From: Paenibacillus riograndensis SBR5
Lineage (GTDB): Bacteria > Bacillota > Bacilli > Paenibacillales > Paenibacillaceae
Reading direction: 5' to 3'
DNA length: 64,000 nucleotides
Assembly: GCF_000981585.1 (NCBI RefSeq)
Contig: NZ_LN831776.1
Location: 3,517,187 to 3,581,186 of the forward strand
Within the stretch, counting starts at the first letter, position 1, and each line of letters opens with the position of its first letter. Positions 53,520-62,700 of the stretch are shown piece after piece. The notes below the pieces were generated by a model that worked only from the letters and a program-made list of their open reading frames with translations, was not told the DNA's origin and did no database searches. A program made the position numbers and the translations under genes.

Positions 53520-53963
53520 CTATTCTTGATGTGTATTTCCGGTGTTGTGGTAGATCAGCTCCAGCATGGAGCGGAGGTCTTCGATCTGCTCGGGGCGGAG
53601 TCCATTGACCGCCGCAGCAATAGTCTGTTGCTCCAGGGATACGGTACGCTTAATCAATGACTTGCCTGTCTCTGTGGCATAGAGCTGAAAGGCACGCCGG
53701 TCGGTAGGGCTCATCGTCTTGTGTATGAAGCCTTTCTTCTGCAGCAGTTCTACGATTCTGGCTGTAGTGGGCTGGTCTTTGGCAGCGGCGGCGGCAACCT
53801 CCTTCTGATTAATGCCTTCACGATCACAGATCATCAGCAGAATAGACCATTGTTCCGGGGTGATGTCATAGGGCTTCAGAACCCGGGCAAATGCATTGGA
53901 AATCCTCCGGTGTGTGGAGCCCAGCAGAAATCCGAGGAACTCCTGGGGTGAAGTAAGCGGCAT
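53520..53963 (-). CDS. MarR family transcriptional regulator of the MFS gene
   Basis: A 147-residue winged-helix repressor read from ATG 53963, 10 bases after GGGAGG; the longer frame to 54125 has no ribosome site and crosses the operator. Helix-turn-helix: NQKEVAAAAAKDQPTTARIVELL and the wing MSPTDRRAFQLYATETGKSL. TAATTGT-N4-ACAATTA at 53984-54001 directly upstream is a typical MarR operator, so it should repress its own operon, including the MFS pump, until a ligand binds. Confidence 0.88.
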   Translation of the reverse strand: MPLTSPQEFLGFLLGSTHRRISNAFARVLKPYDITPEQWSILLMICDREGINQKEVAAAAAKDQPTTARIVELLQKKGFIHKTMSPTDRRAFQLYATETGKSLIKRTVSLEQQTIAAAVNGLRPEQIEDLRSMLELIYHNTGNTHQE

Positions 53964-53983
53964 GGCAGTTCGTCCTCCCAAAA

Positions 53984-54022
53984 TAATTGTTATGACAATT
54001 ATATTTAAGACAATTAATTCTG
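53984..54022. promoter_or_regulatory. MarR-type operator palindromes
   Basis: TAATTGT-TATG-ACAATTA (53984-54001) has perfect 7-bp arms; a second imperfect site GACAATTAATTCTGTC follows at about 54009. Both lie between the ribosome site and the likely promoter of the marR-MFS operon. Confidence 0.65.
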
Positions 54023-54081
54023 TCAACGTTTGACAAGCAGAAACGGCTGCTCTGTGCTTACATAAAAGCTGTATGGAATTC

Positions 54082-54117
54082 AAAAAAGCCTCTCCCCGCA
54101 GCTGCGGGAAAAGGCTT
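54082..54117 (-). terminator. terminator of the transaldolase gene
   Basis: AAGCC-TCTCCCCGCAG pairs with CTGCGGGAAAAGGCTT; the minus strand continues with TTTTTT. Confidence 0.8.
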
Positions 54118-54140
54118 GTAATCAATATTTGAACCTATAC

Positions 54141-54788
54141 TTAGGCTTGGGGAACTTTCTCCCAGTCTTTCAGGAAACGTTCGATACCGTTGTCTGTCAG
54201 CGGATGCTTCCACAGAGAAGGCAGGAGTGAACCCGGGATCGTTGCGATATGCGCTCCGGCAATGGCTGCCTGCTCTACATGGGCAATATTGCGGATGCTG
54301 GCGGCGATAATTTCCGATTGAAGGCCGTAATTGGTCAGAATGGTCTTCAAATCCGAGATCAGCTTCATGCCGTCAACACCGATATCATCCAGACGTCCGA
54401 CGAACGGGCTGATATAGGTAGCCCCTGCTTTGGCGGCCATCAGACCCTGTGCTGCGGAGAAGATGAGGGTAACGTTGGTTTTGATGCCTTTTTTGGTTAA
54501 TTCATAACAAGCCTCCAGACCATCCTCAGTCATTGGCAGCTTGATGACAACATTCGGTGCCCATTCTGCAATTTCGTAAGCTTCCTTCAGCATTTCTTCA
54601 GCCTTCAGACCGATAACCTCGGCGCTGACCGGGCCTGGCACAATGGCGACGATCTCTTTGATTACATCTTTGAAAAGTCTGCCTTCTTTGGCGATAAGCG
54701 ACGGATTTGTCGTTACGCCATCCACTAATCCGAGTCGGGTAATACGTTTGATTTCCTCAATATTTCCGGTATCCAAGAAAAACTTCAT
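54141..54788 (-). CDS. tal: transaldolase, MipB/TalC (fructose-6-phosphate aldolase-like) type
   Basis: A 215-residue TIM-barrel enzyme read from ATG 54788 after AGGGAGGA. It opens [15 protein letters not shown] and has [15 protein letters not shown], the Schiff-base lysine in [13 protein letters not shown] (about residue 83), [29 protein letters not shown] split over the barrel, and a C-terminal [20 protein letters not shown]. It moves a three-carbon unit in the non-oxidative pentose-phosphate pathway. Short transaldolases of this subfamily are usual in Bacillota. Monocistronic; rpiA and a lactonase gene of the same pathway are nearby. Confidence 0.93.
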   Translation of the reverse strand: MKFFLDTGNIEEIKRITRLGLVDGVTTNPSLIAKEGRLFKDVIKEIVAIVPGPVSAEVIGLKAEEMLKEAYEIAEWAPNVVIKLPMTEDGLEACYELTKKGIKTNVTLIFSAAQGLMAAKAGATYISPFVGRLDDIGVDGMKLISDLKTILTNYGLQSEIIAASIRNIAHVEQAAIAGAHIATIPGSLLPSLWKHPLTDNGIERFLKDWEKVPQA

Positions 54789-55020
54789 TTCGTGGTATCC
54801 TCCCTTGGTTTGATATGGATTGACAAACGTTCAACACCACTTCATTATGGATCAAGCTGCAGGAAGTTTCAACTGTTAATATGAATATTTCAAAATAACT
54901 TTATAGGCAGGCGGGCGAAATTGTTTAATTCAGCGCATAGGCCCATTCCCTGACACGTTCTTCACGTGATAATATAGAAACGGTGTTGCCCATATCCAGC
55001 TGAAACGGCAGGTGTCAGAT

Positions 55021-55488
55021 ATGTTTATGGTTTTCGCGGGAGTTATTGTCTTTCTATTATTTGCAGCCGGAGTCATGGCTTACCAGAACAGCAGGCTAAT
55101 TGCCCAGCAGGAGGCCAGTGACTCAGCGGGGCGTATCAGCAGTTTAATGTATTCCGTCTATTATCAGGCCTTTTCCTATAATGAAGAACGGCCGGAAGCA
55201 GTTCCTTTGTTCCAATTCACCGTACGTGCCCGCACCGAAGGGCAACCAGCGAGCGGCGAGGTCGACAAGACCATTGCTCTCTGCCGTGTTCCTGCCGGCA
55301 GCGGAGAAATGGCGCTCTCCGACGCGCAGAACTGGATGCTCGGCAGTATCCGGCAGTCTGCCCTGCGGGGCGAGTCGATTTTCCCGGCTTCGTTCCAGGA
55401 CAAGGCGGCCAGCAAGGGGGAACAGGAGCTCATACTCCGTCTGGAAACGGCCGTGAAGGAGGAAACGGGACATGCCAATCTTCATTAA
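55021..55488 (+). CDS. small single-pass membrane protein before the macro-domain gene
   Basis: A 155-residue protein starting at ATG 55021 (AGGTG 6 bases upstream; GTG 55012 is an alternative). An N-terminal helix (MVFAGVIVFLLFAAGVMAY) anchors a mostly hydrophilic extracellular or cytoplasmic part. No recognisable domain. The last 17 bases overlap the macro-domain gene, so the two are translated together. Function unknown; the coupling suggests a shared task or simply compact gene packing. Confidence 0.65.
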   Translation: MFMVFAGVIVFLLFAAGVMAYQNSRLIAQQEASDSAGRISSLMYSVYYQAFSYNEERPEAVPLFQFTVRARTEGQPASGEVDKTIALCRVPAGSGEMALSDAQNWMLGSIRQSALRGESIFPASFQDKAASKGEQELILRLETAVKEETGHANLH

Positions 55489-56032
55489 CCAAGTGGCCAT
55501 TTCCGCCTGTCAAGGGGATATTACGTCCTGGCAGGGGGACATGATTGTGAATGCGTCGAATTCGGGCCTTTTTGGCGGCGGCGGGGTGGACGGTGCGATT
55601 CACCGTGCAGGCGGACCGCAGATTGCCGAGGAGTGTGCAGCGATCCGCCGCAAGCAAGGCGGGATTCTGCCCGGTGAAGCAGCCGTTACATGTGCCGGGA
55701 AGCTTCCGCTGCTGGGGATCATACATACAGTAGGACCGATTTGGAAAGGGGGAGGCGCTGGTGAAATTGCCACTTTGGCCAGATGCTACCTGAACAGTCT
55801 GGATGCTGCATGCACTCAAGGGGCCCGGAGCATTGCTTTTCCGAACATCAGCACGGGAGTTTATAATTTCCCCAAAGCCCTGGCTTGCCAAACGGCGCTA
55901 AAGACTGTGGTTGACTACGTTAAGGAACGCGGTCCCGGAGGACACCCGCTAGAGCGGATCGAATTTATCTGTTTTGAGAAGGATAACGCCGATTTATATG
56001 AAGAAACACTTAAACGCTATAGTGATATATAA
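55472..56032 (+). CDS. macro-domain protein (MacroD-type ADP-ribose/O-acetyl-ADP-ribose hydrolase)
   Basis: A 186-residue cytoplasmic protein starting at ATG 55472 after AAGGAGG. The macro-domain signatures are all visible: CQGDITSWQGDMIVNASNSGL, the glycine-rich loop GGGGVDGAIHRAGG, GEAAVTCAGKL, IIHTVGPIW and FPNISTGVYNFP. MacroD-type enzymes remove ADP-ribose from proteins or deacetylate O-acetyl-ADP-ribose, a product of sirtuins. The start overlaps a small membrane-protein gene. An acetyltransferase gene follows after 57 bp, suggesting a possible acyl- or ADP-ribose-metabolism context, which is inference. Confidence 0.9.
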   Translation: MPIFINQVAISACQGDITSWQGDMIVNASNSGLFGGGGVDGAIHRAGGPQIAEECAAIRRKQGGILPGEAAVTCAGKLPLLGIIHTVGPIWKGGGAGEIATLARCYLNSLDAACTQGARSIAFPNISTGVYNFPKALACQTALKTVVDYVKERGPGGHPLERIEFICFEKDNADLYEETLKRYSDI

Positions 56033-56089
56033 TGAATTAAGAAAAGCGGCGGAAGTTGGCGAAACAACCGGATGAGAGCGAGGCACAGG

Positions 56090-56566
56090 ATGATCTCGAA
56101 GAGCGAAGTGAATTTTGTTGTGGTGGAGCCTGAGAACAGGGAGTTGAGGGCGTTAATTGACCGTCTCGATGACGAACTGAAAGCAAGGTATCCGCATGAA
56201 ACTATCTATGTTGTTGATTTCTCTGACCCCAAAGTGCGGGAAATGACCTTTGTGGTGGCTTATGCAGGAGACAAGCCGGTAGGCTGCGGAGGCCTGCGGC
56301 CGCTTGACCCGGATTCATCGGTGATGGAGCTGAAGCGTTTCTTTGTAGACCCGGATACCCGCAAGCAGGGGATTGCCAACCGCATGCTGCTGGATTTGGA
56401 GCAGAAAGCGAGAGCGGCGGGCTGCAGAGAGATTAGGCTGGAGACAGGCATCAAGCAGCCGGAAGCGATTGCGCTCTATGAGAAGCACGGCTACCGGCCG
56501 ATTGACTTGTTTGGCCCTTATATAGGCGATCCTGACAGTCTCTGTTACGGCAAAAGCTTGTCCTGA
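56090..56566 (+). CDS. GNAT family N-acetyltransferase
   Basis: A 158-residue acetyltransferase. ATG 56090 has GAGG 6 bases upstream; ATG 56072 is in frame but without a ribosome site. Motif A for acetyl-CoA binding is FVDPDTRKQGIANRMLLDLE; before it VGCGGLRPLDPDSSVMELKR and after it IRLETGIKQPEAIALYEKHGY, typical of the small PA-type GNAT proteins. Probably acetylates a small amine or amino acid. It follows the macro-domain gene on the same strand. Confidence 0.88.
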   Translation: MISKSEVNFVVVEPENRELRALIDRLDDELKARYPHETIYVVDFSDPKVREMTFVVAYAGDKPVGCGGLRPLDPDSSVMELKRFFVDPDTRKQGIANRMLLDLEQKARAAGCREIRLETGIKQPEAIALYEKHGYRPIDLFGPYIGDPDSLCYGKSLS

Positions 56567-56574
56567 CCTGCGCC

Positions 56575-56772
56575 TTATGCGTGGTATTTCCCGGCTGGTG
56601 CATCCAGCACCCATTCCAGCATCAGGAGCATATCCTCAAGCCGGGTCAGCTGGGCATTCAGCGGTTCCCGCTGGGGGCTGCCCCCGGGCAGCGGGGCCAG
56701 GCGGGATTCGAGGGATCTTTTTTGCAGGGTCAGTTCGTTAATTTTGGACTGGATCTGTTGTTCAGTTCTCAT
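56575..56772 (-). CDS. 65-residue coiled-coil protein
   Basis: Read from ATG 56772 (GGAGG 8 bases upstream) to TAA at 56575. The peptide MRTEQQIQSKINELTLQKRS followed by LESRLAPLPG and LNAQLTRLEDMLLMLEWVL is two heptad-patterned helices joined by a Gly/Pro turn, so it probably forms a short antiparallel coiled coil. An open frame runs further upstream to 57231 but is antisense to rpiA and lacks a ribosome site. Similar short proteins occur in Paenibacillus genomes to my knowledge; function unknown. Confidence 0.65.
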   Translation of the reverse strand: MRTEQQIQSKINELTLQKRSLESRLAPLPGGSPQREPLNAQLTRLEDMLLMLEWVLDAPAGKYHA

Positions 56773-56844
56773 ACGGGAAGCCTCCTGGCAGTAATGAATA
56801 ATAGTACTATGAGACATTATAACGGATAGATGGGGGTAATAAAA

Positions 56845-57531
56845 ATGAGCATCAATGTGAAGCAGCTCGCAGCAGAAAAGGCAGTGGAATATGTGGTCGA
56901 CGGGATGAAGGTGGGGCTGGGTACCGGTTCTACAGCATACTGGGCCATCCGCAAGCTGGGTGAACGCGTACAAGAAGGGCTGAAGATCACCGCTGTCGCA
57001 ACTTCTGTAGCCTCGGAAGAGCAGGCCCGCGAGCTGGGTATCCCTCTGGTCAGTTTCGGTGATATTGATGGTCTTGATCTGACCATTGACGGGGCCGATG
57101 AGCTGAATCACGACCTGGAGCTGATCAAAGGCGGCGGCGGGGCGCTGCTGCGTGAGAAGATCGTCGCCCGGGGCAGCAAGCGGATGATCGTGGTGGCGGA
57201 CGAGAGCAAGGCTGTCGGTATGCTCGGGCAATTTCCGCTCCCGGTCGAGATTGTTCCTTTTGCCTGGGAATGGACCGTCGCTGATCTGGCCAAGCTGGGC
57301 TGCACAGTGGAGCTGCGGCGCAGCGGGGACGGGCTGTACAAGACCGACAATGGCAATTACATTGCGGACTGCCGGTTCGGAACGATTGCTTCAGCATCTG
57401 AACTCGCGGCGTCCTTGCAGAACATCACCGGTGTGGTTGAACACGGGCTGTTCATTGGCATTGCTGCTCTGGCGATTATCGGCAAACAGGATGGCAGCAT
57501 TGAAATTATTGAGCGTGAACACGGCGAGTAA
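56845..57531 (+). CDS. rpiA: ribose-5-phosphate isomerase A
   Basis: A 228-residue enzyme. ATG 56845 is preferred because GGGGG lies 8 bases upstream; an earlier in-frame ATG is at 56830. Conserved motifs: GLGTGSTAYWAI (phosphate-binding), TIDGADELNHDLELIKGGGGALLREKI with catalytic Asp/Glu/Lys, and VVADESKAVG. It interconverts ribose 5-phosphate and ribulose 5-phosphate. The VanZ-like gene follows in another frame and may be co-transcribed. Confidence 0.94.
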   Translation: MSINVKQLAAEKAVEYVVDGMKVGLGTGSTAYWAIRKLGERVQEGLKITAVATSVASEEQARELGIPLVSFGDIDGLDLTIDGADELNHDLELIKGGGGALLREKIVARGSKRMIVVADESKAVGMLGQFPLPVEIVPFAWEWTVADLAKLGCTVELRRSGDGLYKTDNGNYIADCRFGTIASASELAASLQNITGVVEHGLFIGIAALAIIGKQDGSIEIIEREHGE

Positions 57532-57610
57532 CAGGCAGAAGCAGGGGAACCCCCGCCCGAGAAGCGGAAAGAGGCATACACCGGCGCAGCCGGGAAGATT
57601 AGGCAGGGCA

Positions 57611-58027
57611 ATGCTGCTGATCCTGCTAATCGCGTATAGTGCCGCACTGGTGTACTGGATGTTTATCGGGTTTGGACGGTCGGTACACACGGACGGGCCT
57701 TTCCGCTACAACCTGGAGCCGCTGCGAACCATCAAACTGTACTTTGATCTGGATAACGGAGTTTCTTTCCCTCGAAGGCTAATTAATCTGCTGGGCAATG
57801 TTATTGTCTTTGTGCCATTTGGTGTTCTGCTGCCTTTATTAAGGAAAAGCCTGCGCTCTGTGCTTGCACTGCTCTTCGTCTCGGCTTTGGGCATACTGTT
57901 GCTGGAGACGATGCAGATGCTGCTTCGGGTCGGCAGCTTTGACATTGACGATTTGCTGCTTAATCTGGCGGGCGTTTTGTGCGGGTACATCCTGCTTTGG
58001 AGCGTGTTTTTAAAAGGTAAAAGGTAA
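57611..58027 (+). CDS. VanZ-like family membrane protein
   Basis: At least 138 residues from ATG 57611; GTG 57515 would add 32 basic residues overlapping rpiA. Four hydrophobic helices are arranged as in the VanZ family (PF04892): the first with MLLILLIAYSAALVYWMFIG, then RYNLEPLRTI, INLLGNVIVFVPFGVLLPLL and the characteristic LLETMQMLLRVGSFDIDDLLLNLAGVL split around the conserved ETMQ/DIDD. VanZ proteins are linked to teicoplanin resistance and phosphotransferase-like membrane functions; most members are of unknown role. Probably co-transcribed with rpiA. Confidence 0.85.
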   Translation: MLLILLIAYSAALVYWMFIGFGRSVHTDGPFRYNLEPLRTIKLYFDLDNGVSFPRRLINLLGNVIVFVPFGVLLPLLRKSLRSVLALLFVSALGILLLETMQMLLRVGSFDIDDLLLNLAGVLCGYILLWSVFLKGKR

Positions 58028-58089
58028 GCCGGAGTGTTGAGTTTCAAAATGAGGATATAGCGGAATTATGGAGAGGAGCAAGTCTGCAA

Positions 58090-58530
58090 ATGCTGGTAGA
58101 TTTGAAACAGCGTACGGATACGGATGAAGTGAAGGAGCTGCTGGCTTACGCCGTCATCGATGAGCCGGATGCGCTGTGGCGCACTTCGGTGGAGTATGGC
58201 AGCAAGGCAGCGCTGCAGCTTTTTGGATGGGAAGAGGAAGGTTTGCTCATAGGACTGGTGGGTTTTGAGGAAACCGAAGATGGCTCGCTGGAAATCCGCC
58301 ACATCGCTGTGCTCCCGGAGAACAGGGGCAAAGGCTATGCGCGGGGGATCATTCTGGAGCTGCTGGCCGCCCGCAACCCGCGGTATCTGCTGGCGGAGAC
58401 GGAAGACGAGATTGCCGCAGATTTTTACCGGAACCTGGGCTTTATGGTTTACAGCCTTGGGGAGAGTCCGGCCGGTATTGAAATGTTCCGCTGTGTCTAT
58501 GAGGTTGAAGAAGACGAGGATGAGGATTAA
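58090..58530 (+). CDS. GNAT family N-acetyltransferase
   Basis: A 146-residue protein starting at ATG 58090 after GAGAGGAG. The acetyl-CoA site is IRHIAVLPENRGKGYARGIILELL, then TEDEIAADFYRNLGFMVYSLGE. The C-terminus is a run of acidic residues (EVEEDEDED), unusual for the family. Likely acetylates a small molecule or protein amine; substrate unknown. Confidence 0.85.
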   Translation: MLVDLKQRTDTDEVKELLAYAVIDEPDALWRTSVEYGSKAALQLFGWEEEGLLIGLVGFEETEDGSLEIRHIAVLPENRGKGYARGIILELLAARNPRYLLAETEDEIAADFYRNLGFMVYSLGESPAGIEMFRCVYEVEEDEDED

Positions 58531-58577
58531 AGAACACTGTGTGAATGTGCTTAGAGCGCAGCGGCAGCATCAGGTAC

Positions 58578-58617
58578 AAGCCATTTCGCATTGCTATAAT
58601 GCGGGGTGGCTTTTTTT
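58578..58617 (+). terminator. terminator of the acetyltransferase gene
   Basis: AAGCCA-TTTCGCAT pairs with ATGCGGGG-TGGCTT (with G-T pairs), then seven T residues. Confidence 0.75.
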
Positions 58618-58782
58618 GTCTGATTCGACTAAAGGTCGAATGCAGACCGGAAATAACGGCAGAAATGCCTTTGTGGAGGCGCTGAAGGCTGGTATGTTTT
58701 TATTGATGGAAACAATACAATGTAAAAAAAAGCGGATCCTGAAAGCTGGATGATAGTTAAGCAAGGAGCTCCACTGTACGTT

Positions 58783-59062
58783 GGAATGAGAGGTAAAAAT
58801 GCCTTTGAATTTGGAGCAAACGGGTAAAAGGGAGGAATGAGAGGTAAAAGTACCCTTGATTTGTCCAAAAGCGGGCAGCTGAAGGAAATGAGAGGTAAAA
58901 ATGCCTTTGAATTTGAAGCAAACGGGTAAAAGGGGGGAATGAGAGGTAAAAGTACCCTTGATTTGTCCAAAAGTGGGCTACGGTGTGAATTAAGAGGTAA
59001 AAGTGCTTTTGAATCTGGCGCAAGCGGGCTGATGAGCGGAATGAGAGGTAAAAGTGCCTTTT
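58783..59062. repeat. six-unit tandem array with exact 51-bp period
   Basis: AGGTAAAA begins at 58791, 58842, 58893, 58944, 58995 and 59046, five intervals of exactly 51 bp. Units 1-4 alternate between an A form (GTAAAAATGCCTTTGAATTT) and a B form (GTAAAAGTACCCTTGATTTG), so there is a 102-bp higher-order repeat; units 5 and 6 are more diverged. Because 51 is divisible by 3, open frames with 17-residue repeats (RHFYLSF...) exist on the minus strand, but none has a ribosome site. The 728-bp gap 58531-59258 holds this array and the upstream terminator; the rest is ordinary promoter sequence for the MarR gene. Confidence 0.9.
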
Positions 59063-59195
59063 GACCTCAGGTGAGTGGTTCTCACACATTAGGTGTTTAC
59101 TCTTGTAACTCTTTTGCGGGAGTTGTTGTCGTGATATTGGTTTGTCCTACTGATCCGATGCTGAAAACGGATTGACTTTTTGGGCAGCAGCTCAT

Positions 59196-59216
59196 ATAGT
59201 TTTACTGTGAAACTAT
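59196..59216. promoter_or_regulatory. ATAGTTT-N7-AAACTAT operator before the MarR-MMPL operon
   Basis: Perfect 7-bp inverted arms about 42 bp upstream of the MarR start; GAACTATTATTC follows as a possible extra half site. Confidence 0.6.
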
Positions 59217-59258
59217 TCAAGAGACGAACTATTATTCAATGCGGGGAGGTGAGGGACT

Positions 59259-59711
59259 ATGAAAGGAGAGCCACAGCATTGGATTGACCGCTACATAGAT
59301 GCTTATATGGGGGTAACCCGGCAGATTAATGCGCAGATCAAAGACAACATGGCTGAATGCCTGACCAATGATCAATTTCTGATTATGCGGCTGATCAACA
59401 GCCAGGAGCCTTGTACCTCCACTTTTTTAGCGGAGGCAGTTGCAGTGGGGAAAAGCTCCATTACTGCGATTATCAATAGGCTGGCGGAGGCCGGGTTTAT
59501 TGAGCGGACCCGGGATGAGAACGACCGCCGGCAAGTCTATTTGTCGCTGACTGAGAAGGGCAAAAGCACCTATCATGCGGCGGAGAAGCAGGTACAGGAG
59601 GTTATTTCTCCTTATTTCTCCCACTTTGAGGAGCAGGATATCGAGAAATTCATCACGATGTTTGAGAAGCTGGCCTTATTAATGCAGGAGACAGGGGGGA
59701 GAAACAATTGA
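59259..59711 (+). CDS. MarR family transcriptional regulator of the MMPL gene
   Basis: A 150-residue winged-helix regulator starting at ATG 59259 after GGGGAGGTGAG. Helix-turn-helix: STFLAEAVAVGKSSITAIINRLAE (read in two halves) and the wing RTRDENDRRQVYLSLTEKG. The stop codon overlaps the TTG start of the MMPL transporter (TTGA), so the two are translated together. A palindrome at 59196 suggests autorepression and ligand-controlled export. Confidence 0.9.
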   Translation: MKGEPQHWIDRYIDAYMGVTRQINAQIKDNMAECLTNDQFLIMRLINSQEPCTSTFLAEAVAVGKSSITAIINRLAEAGFIERTRDENDRRQVYLSLTEKGKSTYHAAEKQVQEVISPYFSHFEEQDIEKFITMFEKLALLMQETGGRNN

Positions 59712-62700
59712 AGACTGTACTTAAAGCAAGATGGGCCATTATAGCCGTATGGCTTGCCGCGGCGGTTGTGTTATTTATGACTGCTCCGGGCATGTCTGAT
59801 CTGGTGCGTGAGAAGGGGCAGATCTCCGTTCCGGACGGCTATACTTCTACCAGGGCTGCTGAAATCATGAAGGAGGTTGCCGACGCTAAGGGCGGGGAGA
59901 CGCTGCATCAAGTCGCGTTAGTTTTTAACAAGCCGGATGGGCTTGCCGCTGAAGATACAGAGAGCATTAAACAAGGGGTCGAGAAGCTTGCGGCGGAGAA
60001 GGAGGCGCTCAAAATTGACTCGATCACCGATCCTTTTTCCCAGGCGGAATTGAAGGACACTCTTATCGCCAAGGACGGCAAAACGATCATGGTCGCACTG
60101 ATGGTGAACGGCGGGGAAGAAGCTGTCAAACAATTGCCGGACCAGGTGGATAAGCTGCTTAGCGGCGTTAGTGCAGATCATTATTTGACCAGTGAGGGGC
60201 TTATTACCGAGGATACCATTGTCAGTTCGGAAGCCGGGCTGAAGAAATCGGAATACATTACCGTTATCTTCATTTTGCTGATTTTGTTCGTTGTGTTCCG
60301 GTCCTTCGTCGCACCGTTTGTGCCGCTGTTGACCGTGGGACTGAGCTATATTGTATCGCAGTCTATAGTGGCCTTCCTGGTGGACCGGTTTGATTTCCCC
60401 TTATCGACCTTTACGCAGATCTTTATGGTCGCCGTAATGTTCGGGATCGGGACGGATTACTGCATTTTGCTGATCAGCCGGTTCAAGGAAGAACTGGCCA
60501 CTGCGGAGGACACCCGTAGTGCTATTATATCTACTTACCGCAAGGCGGGAGGTACGGTATTCTATTCAGGGCTTGCCGTATTTGTCGGTTTCCTGGCCAT
60601 CGGGTTGTCCAAGTTCATGCTCTACCGTTCTGCGGTGGCGGTGGCGGTAGGGATTGCCGTAATGCTGCTGGCGCTTGTGACCGTAGTTCCATTCTTCATG
60701 GCGGTGCTGGGCAAAAAGCTGTTCTGGCCGTCAAGCAGCAAGCTGGAGCACAGTGAGAGCGGGATTTGGGGCGCAGCGGGTTCTTTTTCTCTAAAAAGAC
60801 CCTGGGCGGCGCTGCTGATTGTGGCGGTGGTGGTGGTTCCTTTCCTGCTGACCTACAGCGGCAAGCTGAGCTTCAACAGCATGGATGAAATTGGACCCGG
60901 CTATGCCTCGGTCAAAGGCTTCAACATTATCTCTGACAGCTTCGGTCCGGGTGAGTCCATGCCCGGCAAGATTGTGATCAAAAATGATGACCGCATGGAT
61001 ACCTCCGAATACATGGGATTAGCGGAAAAGATCAGCCGTGAGCTGGAGAAGGTGGATGGCGTCAAAGCGGTCCGCAGCATGTCCCGCCCAACCGGGGAGC
61101 AAATCAATGACTTCCTGATCCCGACTCAAGTGGCTGCGCTCACCGACGGCCTCAGCCAGAGCAATGAAGGGCTGACCAAGATCCAGTCAGGTCTTGAGGA
61201 AGCCAGCAAGCAGCTGAAAGGAAACGAGCCTAAGCTGAATGAAGCCGTATCGGGCAGCGCGAAGCTGACAGAAGGCACGGCTGAGCTGAAAAAAGGCATC
61301 GATGCGCTGGGCGACGGCCTGTCGCGCATCGAGCGCGGCATCAAAAGCGGCTCCTCAGGAGCCGGTGAGATCAAAGCAGGGCTGGCCCAGGCGGCGGCCA
61401 GCGCCAAGCAGCTGGCCGATGCCAATGCAGCACTGCTGGCAGGCTACCAGAAAATCGGTGCAGGTCTGACTGCGCTGAATGGCGGGCTTGGGCAGCTTCA
61501 AACCCAGCTTCAAGGGGTGGCCTCAGCGCTGGCCGGTCTGGATGCATCTTTTACCGGCCTTGAGAATGCACATCCTGATCTTCTGCAGGATGTGAACTAC
61601 CAGACGATTAAGGGCACCGTAACACAGAGCGGAACGGGGGCGGCAAAGCTGGCTGGCGGACTGGGCCAGATTTCCGGGCAGCTGAAAGGTGCCGCAGCGG
61701 GCCTTAACGAAGCCAATGCCGGTTATGCCAAAGCGGCAGCGGGCCAGACAGCATTGGCGCAGGGCCTCGACAAGCTGGTGGCCGGCATCGGGCAGCTGCA
61801 GTCGGGATTGAATCAGGCGGCAGCCGGACAAGGACAGATTGTAGATAAGATACCTTCGATTTCCAGCGGTCTGAATCAGCTACAGGGAGGGCAGCAGCAG
61901 CTGGCAGACGGTTTCGGACAGCTTACCGGACAAATCGGCAAGTTGACGGATGGTCTTAGCGACAGTGCCGACGGCTTGAAGCAGATCACAGGCGGGCTAA
62001 ATTCTGCACAGGATTACCTCAAACAGATTCAGGATGCCAAGGATGATGAGCTGAGCGGGTTCCTGGTGCCGGAGGAGGCGCTGAAAGAGGGCGGCATTCA
62101 GCAGGTATTTGATAATTATCTGTCCTCTGACCGCAAAGTGATGACTCTGGATGTGGTATACGCTGCCAATCCATACAGCGCTAAGGCAATCGACAGCATG
62201 GGGGATATCCAGGCAGCGGTAGACCGTGCCGTGAAAGGCACGAAGCTGGAGAATGCAGAAACAGCCATTAGCGGAGTGAGCAGCACCTACAGCGACCTGC
62301 AGAAAATATCCAATGAGGATTATACGCGGACAGTAGTACTGATGCTGGGCGGTATCTTCATCATCCTGGTCGTGCTGCTGCGCTCGATTATTATGCCGTT
62401 GTATCTGATTGTTTCGCTGCTGATCACTTATTTTACAGCACTGGGAGTCACCGAGGCCATCTTCGTGCATGTGCTGGATTATTCAGGAATCACCTGGACG
62501 ACGCCATTCTTCAGCTTTGTGATGCTGATTGCACTCGGGGTCGACTACAGCATTTTCCTCATGGACCGATTCAATGAGAACAAAACCTGGGATGTGCGTG
62601 AAGCGATCCTGCACGCCATGCGGAACATGGGGACGGTAATTCTGTCAGCTGTAGTCATTCTGGGCGGAACATTCGCCTCGATGTATCCGTCCGGGGTACT

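Noticed and set aside
58783..59062. Possible CRISPR array
   Set aside because: The full 51-bp units are repeated, with no unique spacers of constant length between short identical repeats, and no cas genes are nearby.
58629..59089. Two minus-strand frames encoding 17-residue repeats (RHFYLSF and LLPLIPPFYPF types)
   Set aside because: Both arise because the 51-bp repeat is divisible by three; more than one frame is open and none has a ribosome site. Kept as a repeat, not as a gene.
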